From Heterobilharzia americana (Eukaryota > Platyhelminthes > Trematoda > Strigeidida > Schistosomatidae), in NCBI GenBank assembly GCA_944470555.2, contig OX104132.1:14641755-14705754 (forward strand): a DNA stretch of 64,000 nt, written 5' to 3'. The position numbers were made by a program, and so were the translations under genes. Under the pieces are notes generated by a model, which saw only the letters and a list, made by a program, of their open reading frames with translations, ran no database searches and was not told the DNA's origin. Each line of letters starts with the position of its first letter. Positions within the stretch are counted from its first letter, which is position 1. Shown here one piece after another: positions 55,561-64,000 of the stretch.

Positions 55561-56133
55561 AAATATGGTGAATGTATATCAGAGTTCAGGTTGTAGTTAG
55601 GTTTTTCAAAGATTTCCGCTTTAAAGTACCATTCAACCACAATTCTCTTAAGTTGGAATAACAGAGAGAAGTCAAAAATAGTCATCCGAACTAGGAATAT
55701 GTATGTGATGCAAATTTGAACACTGCTTAATGTATGTGAAACATTTTCATAATAAGTTTCACTTTTCATTTCCTTCAAAAGTGAAAAAGGCGGTCAAATG
55801 ATTGTTGGTTAATCACCAGGTTAAACTATATAGAAATAACTGTGCCATTTATATACTTATAGGTAAACTTGTTTCTTATTGTAGACTATTCTTGAAGTAT
55901 GTCTGTTGCTGAATTTGTTGAATTTTCTAATCCATCAGACATACACATGGCCAGCTGACCAACCCAAAATTAGCTGTTGAACACATTCATAATTTCTTCG
56001 CTTCCCCATTAGAATCTAGGTAGTAGATAATGCACATCCCAACAGTGCGAAAGTCATCATCGTCCCTATCCTTATTATTTCAATTCAGCTATCAAATCTA
56101 ACTTTAGTTAGTAAACTCTTAGCAATAATAAAT
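55561..56133. other. No recognisable gene
   Basis: Nothing assignable. Confidence 0.4.
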
Positions 56134-56535
56134 GATTTCGAATGATGGATAGTGGTCAGCAGTGAAATCCAGGATGCGCTTTTCATCTTGGTTTAGACTC
56201 GTTAACTTGGTGTACCTGCCTCTCAGTGAGTGGTGTTATTCTGACTGAGACTCGAACTCGGGACCGAACACTTGAAACACGAGTGCATTATCCACTGGAT
56301 CATCAAGTCAAGATAGCCACCTATGTCATGTTGCATGTATTATCTTGTCGTTCACTAGGAGGCAGGTACATTCAGGCTACGAGCCCGAAAGGGACGAAAC
56401 GCGCGTCATGGATTCCATCGCCAACCACTACCCATCATTAATATAAAATTGAAACACTGTCGATATCGAGGCATCCATACAGGAGCCCATATCTTAATAA
56501 AAACCAATCAATTCGATCCAGTTGACGACGGGTTA
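56134..56535. mobile_element. F1 (Sm-alpha-like) SINE, foldback with ribozyme remnants at both ends
   Basis: The left end (AATGATGGATAGTGGTCAGC) and right end (CCAACCACTACCCATCATT) are inverted repeats. An antisense hammerhead remnant (56160-56220) precedes the central head (GACTCGAACTCGGGACC, TTATCCACTGGATCA). The sense hammerhead remnant (56363-56415, GGCTACGAGCCCGAAAGGGA then CGAAACGCGCGTC) has lost a base from CTGANGA. F1-associated sequence continues to 56535. Confidence 0.8.
56363..56415 (+). ncRNA. Hammerhead ribozyme, core deletion (F1 class)
   Basis: CTACGAG stands where CTGACGAG is expected. Stem II CCC/GGG, ACGAAAC, stem III ACGCGCGT and GTC are present. Predicted inactive. Confidence 0.65.
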
Positions 56536-57339
56536 ATAATAATCTTACAACCAACATTATGTGATAAAAGATATCTGACAATGTAAAGATCTTTATGAAA
56601 CCACTTTTCTCTTTTTTGATACTATCAGAAGTTTAGAATACGATTTTGTCGAATGATTAAAATGAGAAATATTTGACATCCTTGAAAGTAATAGAAGATC
56701 TATCACTAGTTTGAAGGAAATAGTTCTGTTTCCTTATACTGAGTTTTTATTCTTTATTCATTGAGTTTTCTTTTCAAACGCAATACGTTTCATTATCAAG
56801 CTATCGGAATGACTTTAAAATCAAGTTAAACAGACGATTTTTGAATGCTCATCTGTAAAGAAGAGACAGTTCAACTCAGTAGTAATCCAATGTGTCAAAA
56901 CTGGATGGTATAAGCGTATTTCATCCCTTAAGACGAATAAATCTTATCTCTCAGCACTATATTACATGCAAAATACATACTGAGTTTTTCTCATTTACTT
57001 CAAAATTACACTTCCTTTGAAGAGAAGTAATTACTTTGAAAAAAAGAGTATGAAAAATCATCAATTTTTATTAAAACAAATTATTGAAATTGAACATAGA
57101 TTTTAATTGTGATTAATTTTCCTAGATACAACAATTTTTGTGAATAAAGAACAAATACTTGAAGGTTGTATTACTATCGAAATAAAATTCTGAATGAAGT
57201 ATACATTGTCCAGCAATTTTGACAGGATAGAATCATCTCAAAAGAGTTTTTTTTATGCCGTCATTATTGTTGTTCACAGTGCAAAAAGATTTAAACATCA
57301 ACTACTGACATGAGCTTTTGAGTAGTATGTATAAAGCAA
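56536..57339. other. No recognisable gene
   Basis: AT-rich spacer. Confidence 0.4.
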
Positions 57340-57693
57340 TACGTAAATCAAAATGAGAGGCTCAGTAATGCCTTTGAAGTGGGGACAGGAGTAAGACAAG
57401 GCTGCCTATTATCACCCATGATATTCCTGGTTGTGGTCGACTGAATCATGCAACAAAATGTGAGGAGCGAGAAGAAGGGGATAAGCTAGCTGGACAGGGG
57501 GAAGGATCCTAGAAGATTTGGATCTCGCCGGTGGTGATGATTTATGTCTAATGTCTCGTAACGCAAACTTGAAGATCTACAGGCCAAACCTAACAAGTTG
57601 ACAGAAGAGGTGAGGCAGCGAAGATGGGACCTCAGGTGAACGTAGAGAAGACAGAGGTGATGAAGACACCCAACCACCACCACCACCACCACC

Positions 57694-57725
<32 letters not shown>

Positions 57726-58390
57726 CAACAACAAGAATCAGTCACCATGAACGGGAGAAACTTGAACGAAGTAGTCTCTTTCACCTACCTAGGCAGCATC
57801 GCTTCCACTACAGGTGGCGGCACAGACGAAAATGTCAAAACCAGGATCGGAAAAGCAAGACAGGCTTTCACTAATCTGAAACCAGTGTGGAGATCTACTG
57901 CACTCAGCATAAAGCGTGAATAAGATTCGAATTTTTAACACCAATTCAGTCAAGTCAGTGCCTCTATGTAATGTTTGAGAGACTTGGCGCGTCACAAAAA
58001 ACATTTCCAACAAACTACAGACATCATACATTATCAACAGCTGCCTACGCTCGGTACTGGAGATCAGATGAGAAAGCCAGAAAGAATAAGCAACAAGGAA
58101 CTGTGGCTTGGGAACGAACCAACCAAAAACCTATTACCCAACAAATATGCAGAATGAAGTGGGCATGGATTAGACATGCACTGACCGTTCGGGGACATCA
58201 CGCGTCAGGCACTCGATGGAATCCAAAGGGGAAACGACGAGTTGGATGTCCGAGGTGAGGGTGACATGGAGGAGATGGTGTGAGGCAGTCTTTGAGCCAG
58301 GTTGCGAAGACTGCGGAGAACAGAGTGGAATGGAGGTGTACTACTGAAGCCTTATATTCCACCAGGAACCCAAGGGAAAAATAATAAATA
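57340..58390 (+). mobile_element. RTE-a non-LTR retrotransposon, 5'-truncated copy with codon-repeat expansion
   Basis: It starts at SNAFEVGTGVRQGCLLSPMI (RT motif), loses the FADD box, and from 57624 is open for 99 codons: VNVEKTEVMKTPN, a His/Gln run, NLNEVVSFTYLGSIAST, TRIGKARQAFTNLKPVWRS. Then come shifted C-terminal pieces (MKWAWIRHALTVRGH, GKRRVGCPR) and the 3' end CCCAAGGGAAAAATAATAAA. The tail is short. Confidence 0.85.
57671..57734 (+). repeat. (CAC)n(CAA)n tract inside the RTE-a frame
   Basis: An in-frame run encoding 11 His then 9 Gln. The equivalent place in the copies at 42.30 kb and 20.33 kb has only short ACC/CAA clusters. Confidence 0.9.
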
Positions 58391-58875
58391 AAATTACAAT
58401 CGGAAAGTTGGGCTTTTTAAAAAGGCACCATTCAGATCACTTCTTATCAACAGAAGCCTCATTATTAAACTAGTTTCCAGGAATGCTAGTTAAATTTGTA
58501 AAGTATTTGGATAAGTCAGCAACCGTGAAACTAGTCAATGTTTAGGACTCACATCAACTAGACGATGAAGGAAAATCAGGAGGAATTTTTAAAAGCGTTT
58601 CTCTCAAGTTAGGTTATCTTCATCAACATCTATCATAAACATGTTTAAAAAATACTCATTTTGTAATGATAATGACATAAACAGGTGTAAATCTACTACA
58701 AAAGTTCGCCATGCTTTTTTCGAATGTACATCACTCAACAGTGACATTTATGACATTGTAAATGCGATATTCATATCTGTTTTTAAAAGTGAATCAACTA
58801 GTCATTATATAAAAGCAAAGTTGTGCTGAACTTCTAAGAACCAAAAGACGTGCTACTGAACACTAACCACTGAAA

Positions 58876-58879
<4 letters not shown>
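58391..58879. other. No recognisable gene
   Basis: The frame at 58641-58829 has no recognised motif and stands alone. Confidence 0.4.

Positions 58880-58920
<41 letters not shown>
58880..58920. repeat. (AT)n microsatellite
   Basis: About 41 bases of AT dinucleotides. Confidence 0.95.
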
Positions 58921-58926
<6 letters not shown>

Positions 58927-58929
58927 ATG

Positions 58930-59012
58930 AAACAGAGAGGCAGGTAGAGAGACAGACAGACGTACAGGCAGACAGGCAAATAGATGGACGGACAGACGGA
59001 TAGACAGACATG
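58930..59012. repeat. Degenerate (GACA)n microsatellite
   Basis: AGACAGACAGACGTACAGGC and similar variants over about 80 bases, next to the (AT)n array. Confidence 0.9.
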
Positions 59013-59670
59013 CATAGACAGATACTTTTTTTCGAGTTTCGTTAAGCCTGTCATTTGTGGCAAATTACAAATTATAAAATGTTCAAACTGATTACACCAT
59101 TGCTGTGAATAGAAAGAACAAACCATTAACATAGTGATATAAACTATCTTTCAATAGGGTATCAAGTCAGACACTAGCTTTCAAACTGTCAATGTCTTCC
59201 AATTTTTCGAACAATAAAAGTCACAGCATATTTTATTGGATACATTGTCTGCCTTGTGAAGGATCAAATCTTTCCCATGAATCCCGAGTGATAAAGAAAA
59301 AAATAACTGTAAAAATAGAAAGAAGTAGCGAATTGCAGGAGAGAATAAATTATATTGAACATTGAAAAAGTTGTTCAAACGTTGAACACATTATACTGTT
59401 GAATATCATAAATAATTACAGTGTGATAAAAGTTAAAATAATCTATGTATGCATTGTGAGTACTGGTTAAATATGGAAAAAGGCTCATCACTAACTAACA
59501 GGTTAAATAACCTATAATTTGAAGCTGAAACCAAATAATTATAGTTGTCTTGGTGGAAGTTCTGCTCTCAGAGATCAGTTTCCCCAATACAATGCTTCCA
59601 GCATCACCTCAGGTATTGTCTTTGGTTAAACCTCATATGGAATTAAATCTTATACATTCTTGATGAGCCT
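59013..59670. other. No recognisable gene
   Basis: AT-rich spacer. Confidence 0.4.
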
Positions 59671-59750
59671 GTTTTAGTTGTATTGTGTTCTCTGAACTAA
59701 GTGGTCAAATCGTGAAGCTTATATTGTCTTTTTAGACTACATTATTGATG
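59671..59750 (+). repeat. Dispersed repeat copy (family of the 4.42 kb inverted repeat)
   Basis: TTGTATTGTGTTCTCTGAAC, TAAGTGGTCAAATCGTGAAG and TTTTTAGACTACATTATTGA match, with changes, the reversed sequence at 63540-63600 and the left arm at 4424-4460. Confidence 0.65.
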
Positions 59751-60282
59751 AGCGTTTATAAGAGTTATTTATCCTAAGAATAAAAACGGCGTAGATTTTA
59801 GTTCACTTAAATCATTTTGACTGATAATCCATCTTTATCGATCTAGGTTATTTGAACCCTTGATAAATGTATTCAACTAGTTCTTTGTTCAGATGGTCAA
59901 GAGCTTGTAGGGTTTATATTTTTATACCCAGATTTACCTTGTAAGTAAACACTTCTTTGTTTATCTGATCATAGAGTTGTCACTTGTTGGTATACTTTAT
60001 GGCTGAGCGTTTTTAACTTAAATTTACTACTGTCACACTATCCTAAATCACCCCTTATGGCTTTCTGATTTTAGCGCTGTTAGATCCTGGTAAATCGCAC
60101 CATCGACTGGGCTAGAAAAAGTGAAGAGACTTACGCGTACATCATCGGAGCCAGATCCGAATTCCCTAAAGTCTTGTTGTAATATACCATCGTTGATTAT
60201 ACCTAATTGATCGCTGTCTATTAACGTATGGGCTGCTGCGCGGATGTCTCTATATTGCCTGTGTTTGAATCATATTTTTAAT

Positions 60283-60575
60283 GATGGATAGTGACTAGCA
60301 GTGGAATCCAGAATGCGCATTTCGGCTTATTCTGGACACATCAGCTAGATGTAGCAGCCTCTCAGTGAGCGATGTTGCTCCCACTACGACTCGGACTAGG
60401 AATCGATTGCTTTAGAAACGCCAGAGTGTTAAGCATTAGGTCACTGAGTCACAATAGCTACTTCTTGTGCGACAAATGTATTCCTAATGTTGTTGCCTGT
60501 ACACCCAGCTGAAGAGTCCCAAATAGGACGAAACGCACAACCTGGGTTCCGCTGCTAGCTACTATCATCAAAAAT
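60283..60575. mobile_element. F1 (Sm-alpha-like) SINE, foldback with ribozyme modules at both ends
   Basis: Terminal inverted repeats: TAATGATGGATAGTGACTAG and CTAGCTACTATCATCA. The left antisense ribozyme (60300-60360) is worn. The centre has a reversed-looking B box (CGACTCGGACTAGGAATC) and GTTAAGCATTAGGTCACTGA. The right sense hammerhead (60498-60551) keeps its core. Architecture as at 56.1-56.5 kb. Confidence 0.8.
60498..60551 (+). ncRNA. Hammerhead ribozyme with mutated cleavage triplet (F1 class)
   Basis: CTGAAGA (60509-60515), stem II GTCC/GGAC with loop CAAATA, GAAA, stem I CCCAG/CTGGG. The triplet reads AAC (60539-60541) instead of GTC, so the cleavage site is lost although the fold is intact. 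Confidence 0.8.
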
Positions 60576-62280
60576 ATGGTGTCTTTATCTAAGAATTGGA
60601 AATGTTTTTCTGTAATTGACCTTTGGCATATGTCATCAGGTTCCACTTTCTTATTCCCGCAACTTAATGTGTTCTTCTACGGATAGATTGAGAAATTCTT
60701 CCACCGAAATTACTGGAGAAGCTTCTGGTTAGTTTCATCTTAAGTGTGGGTATTCAAAACAACGGGAATTCCAGTACTACTTTCTTTGTTCTTTACTGTT
60801 CAGCTATGTAACACTGTCTTAGAAAACTATATTCTTCAGCAAAGGTTTTATACCTTCCAGGCATAAACTGAAGTTCGGAGTTGAGTACATCAGCTAGTTA
60901 TTGATTGGTTCCTTGGTAGTATCTGGATTCGCACATCTGTTAGTTGATAATTAACCTGGAGGCCATTCTATCAAAAATTTTCTTGTTCTTTTCTAGGTAA
61001 GGTACTCTAAGATTTCAGAATTTTTCCGGTCAAATTTGTAACTATGTTGTTCAGCGTATCTTAACACTAGTGATTTCGGACAGTAAGACTTTACCGCTAT
61101 TCAGTGCTCGTAAATATGTTGTATGATAAAGGAGCCAAAACTTCCAATATTATAGCTTGCACAAGCTTTGAAGTTATCTTTAAAGAGTACAGATGATTCC
61201 CTTTACCTGATTACTAGTTACTTTCTGCTGCACAGAGTGGTTTAGAGACACTTTAAAGGTCTACGAGGCGGACTGATTCCAAGCCATAGTAGGAGAAGCG
61301 TACTTTTTCTGGAGTGTTTTATCGATAGATAAGTACTATCATTTCATTAGTCGCACTAGTTTCCCTAACTGTTAGATGTTTTGGTGGGGATTTCTTGATG
61401 GAACTCTATGAGTTGCCCTATTAGAACACATTAATCAGACAAAACATCTCCGTTCTTAATTTAGCTTATTTGTCCAGAAATTGTCTTCTTCGTGTTTGAA
61501 TAATGTTGGGATGAAGCTGTTCTTGATAGTCAGTGATCCGATGCTGTTGTAGTAAGGAATTACAGTTGTGTAACTGACTTTTTATGGATGTGTATCTAAA
61601 TGTCACATGCTATATTCTGCTCTTTGCTTTGCAGATACCAGAAGGTGATTGAATTTTAACATCCATGGTTACTCACCTGTTATCCTAGCACTGAATCTGT
61701 AATTTCACTCCTAGTATTAATGGGAACATTGATGTGAATCGTCGCTCTACTACTTCGATTGTCACCCATGAATCGGAGGTTTTCAGATGATGATTTTTGT
61801 TTTCTCTTGAATTCATTTGTTGAACCTAAGATAGGCAAAAATGAAGATGGTAATCAATTTTAAACAAATCTGAAGCATTTAATTTTGCTATAAGAGGTGA
61901 GGTTCTTATTGTTATTCAATTACTTCAGAAATGTCTCCTAACTAAGTTTGATTTATGTAGCTGAATACATCTGCCTTATATAAACAAATCATTACCTTCA
62001 ATTTTCCTATATTGCAGTGTATTGGAACCGACTGAATGTTCTCAGATGCTATTCAGTTGTCTTACTTCACAAAAGAGATATTTAGATGGCTTGTGGCAAA
62101 AATACCGAGAAGTAAGCTGACTAATCTCAATACAGTGCCCGATCTACTCACTTATATCTGCCTACGAAATGCTGGAAGTGTACTTTATTATCTTGAATTT
62201 TTTGCCAATCTAATTTCTTGGTCACATTTTCGTCGGCCATTCCTTTCAACTTATTTTCAGTGCAATAGTTTTCCTTATTA
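60576..62280. other. No recognisable gene
   Basis: Long stretch without repeats I recognise. Frames are short (the longest relevant one is 62036-62281) and motif-free. Confidence 0.45.
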
Positions 62281-63200
62281 GATTTGTTTATTTGATATAA
62301 AGCGCACAGTGATACAGTATTATTTACTTGATTACGTTTCGAGCATAAATTATTGCTCATAATCATATCAATGTAATCACACTTCTTTCGACATCTGATT
62401 TTATAGTCCTGTCACCTGATCTCTCTTTGTTTTTTGTTTTTTGATTGGTAGTAAAGTTTTCCATATCTCTGGTATAGGTGTTGCGTCATTCCTATTACAT
62501 GTGTTGGGTGTGGATTCGATGAACAAAGATTCAGTAATTAATCTCTCTCTCCACCTAGCTATATTAGACTTAAGTACAGTGGTTTTGTCCCACCCTATTG
62601 TGTGGTTGTGTGTTAACGAATGTAATGCAATGGCTGAGTGTTTTCTAGGTTATTGATCTTATTGGGTCTGTCGTTCTATGTTTAGCTAAATTCCTATGTT
62701 CTGTTAATCTAACTGACCCGACGGCTAGTTTGACCTATGTATTTGACTTCACAGTCATTACATGGAATTTGGTAGCATATATTATTTTGCTTAATTGGTT
62801 CTATCGGATCTTTTAGCCGACACAGCTTACCTCTAAGTGAGTTTGTTGGTTTAAATGCCACACACAACCACAATAGGGTGGGACAAAACCACTGTACTTA
62901 AGTCTAATATAGCTAGGTGGAGAGAGAGATTAATTACTGAATCTTTGTTCATCGAATCCACACCCAACACATGTAATAGGAATGACGCAACACCTATACC
63001 AGAGATATGGAAAACTTTACTACCAATCAAAAAACAAAAAAACAAAGAGAGATCAGGTGACAGGACTATAAAATCAGATGTCGAAAGAAGTGTGATTACA
63101 TTGATATGATTATGAGCAGTAATTTATGCTCGAAACGTAATCAAGTAAATAATACTGTATCACTGTGCGCTTTATATCAAATAAACAAATCTAATATGGA
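62281..63200. mobile_element. Penelope-like element foldback with about 330-bp inverted arms
   Basis: The left arm 62281-62610 and right arm 62868-63200 are reverse complements that I could align with one substitution and one indel in a T run. The middle (62611-62867), on the minus strand, encodes a GIY-YIG start: KDPIEPIKQNN, IPCNDCEVKYIGQTSRRVS (about 62720-62780). The RT is missing. The left arm is colinear with 41310-41560 and 1258-1475, so it is the PLE 3' arm. The element looks like a deletion derivative bounded by its own inverted ends. The mirror reading frames at 62441-62656 and 62851-63045 are the same arm read twice. Confidence 0.85.
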
Positions 63201-63499
63201 ACTACATTCTACCACAGTGCCAAGTTTTCACTTATATCAATAGTTTTCCTGTTTAGCTGGGTTCATTCCAAGTTTGTAACTGATAGTGGAAGCAGTTCGC
63301 CGAAAAGTTAGAAAGTGGAAGGAAACCGAGCCAGCAAGATATCCCCAACCTAATCTGCAAGGATTTCTCATTGATGACCGTCAATTTTCTATCCATTACT
63401 TGTTTGTTAAATACTTTCACTAGCTAGTAGTTACTATTTGACAATTAGTAGGCACCAGTAGGAATTTATCTAACATGGAGGTAAATAAATTTTGTTCAT

Positions 63500-63605
63500 G
63501 TTATTGACATTTCAATGATTTTTTCTGAAGTTTGCGCTGATGATGCTGTCTAGAATGACAATGAAGGCTCCACGATTAAACCACCCAGCTCAGAGAACAA
63601 AATAC
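63500..63605 (-). repeat. Dispersed repeat copy, inverted (family of 4.42 and 59.67 kb)
   Basis: GATGATGCTGTCTAGAATGA, CCACGATTAAACCACCCAGC and TCAGAGAACAAAATACCAT match the reversed family sequence. This copy has the intact TTTAATCG segment that is broken at 4.45 kb. Confidence 0.65.
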
Positions 63606-64000
63606 CATCAAAAGATGATTTCATCTATTTGAAAGCTTAATTTTTAGTAAGCAATAAAACTATCGGAATGTAAATCTGTTCATTATAAAGAGGGTACTTC
63701 AAATTTGAACTCGATTTGTCTTTGAAATAAGTACATCTCTGATTCTATGGTCTGTTTTCCTAAAAAAAGGAAATAAGTTTCTGATGTTTTCATTTTCTGG
63801 TAAAATTATCTTGAGGAGTTATAGGTCATAAAATGCAGTGTGAAATTCAAACGATATTAGTACCATTACTTATTTTAAGAGAATTTATGAAGAACCAGTG
63901 ATCACTAATTTCTCATATGGGATAATTTATAACTACCCATGAAATATTGTGTACCAATGGAGTTTTTAGAAAAGATGAACTGAGGAAATGTCGGAAAGTG
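63606..64000. other. No recognisable gene
   Basis: AT-rich end of the window without assignable features. Confidence 0.4.

Noticed and set aside
58930..59012. CRISPR-like short repeats
   Set aside because: The unit is a degenerate 4-bp microsatellite without spacers, and the DNA is eukaryotic.
62281..62420. Possible hammerhead in the PLE arms (a GAGC/GCTC hairpin followed by GAAAC on the minus strand)
   Set aside because: Known PLEs do carry hammerheads, but here the bases before stem II (TGATTAT) do not fit CTGANGA and no stem I with an N-U-H triplet could be drawn. The arms at 41.4 kb lose the hairpin.
62441..63045. Two similar small proteins on opposite strands
   Set aside because: They are one sequence read twice from inverted arms of a PLE, with no conserved domain.

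Overview
The window is AT-rich eukaryotic DNA crowded with decayed retroelements, and I could find no intact host gene in it. The repeat content points to a blood fluke (Schistosoma). It contains tRNA-headed SINEs that carry hammerhead ribozymes (the Sm-alpha type of satellite/SINE), RTE-clade non-LTR retrotransposons that end in trinucleotide repeats, and Penelope-like elements (PLEs) with a GIY-YIG endonuclease. No single species can be named from sequence alone. Every coding remnant I recognise belongs to a mobile element, and nearly all are broken by stops or frameshifts. The window is best read as intergenic or intronic repeat-rich DNA.

Element families, with labels used only here. F1 is the SINE whose hammerhead reads like classical Sm-alpha (cores near 14.75, 15.16, 50.94, 52.28 and 60.51 kb). 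F2 is a SINE with an ACAGCTGT stem III; its best copy is at 15.5-16.1 kb, with a paired T-arm and an apparently complete hammerhead. F3 is a SINE with a different hammerhead whose stem II is GTGC/GCAC and stem III is ACCTAGGT or similar (8.2-9.8, 16.7-17.3, 27.6, 33.6, 48.5, 50.1 and 55.4 kb). F4 is a tRNA-like SINE in which I found no hammerhead (11.4, 13.2, 15.3, 27.3, 33.2 and 38.1-38.4 kb). RTE-a is a 3.6 kb non-LTR element with an (AAT)n-type tail. RTE-b is a second non-LTR family with a (GAT)n-type tail. PLE remnants of several subfamilies lie at 1.3, 5.1-5.9, 10.1-10.6, 13.4-14.4, 18.3-19.5, 36.2, 40.6, 41.3-44.6 and 62.3-63.2 kb.

Layout. 0-9 kb: F2 copies, PLE remnants and a small TIR element with a 9-bp target duplication at 8.94-9.09 kb. 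9-17.5 kb: the densest SINE block, containing all four SINE types and two PLE pieces. 18-25.5 kb: a PLE remnant followed by two minus-strand RTE-a copies, the second nearly full length. 25.5-40 kb: sparse, with scattered F2, F3 and F4 copies, microsatellites and one open PLE GIY-YIG module. 41.3-46.9 kb: a nested cluster in which a plus-strand RTE-a sits inside a minus-strand PLE with a clear target-site duplication, next to another minus-strand RTE-a that has lost its 3' part. 49-58.4 kb: RTE-b and RTE-a fragments mixed with F1 and F3. 58.4-64 kb: microsatellites, an F1 copy and a PLE foldback with almost identical 0.33 kb arms.

The most interesting signals are four. Two independent F2 loci on opposite strands each place two directly repeated hammerheads exactly 406 nt apart between predicted cleavage sites. 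All three ribozyme SINE families recur as head-to-head foldbacks with outward-pointing ribozymes. F3 carries its own ribozyme class. The PLE copies end in inverted arms.
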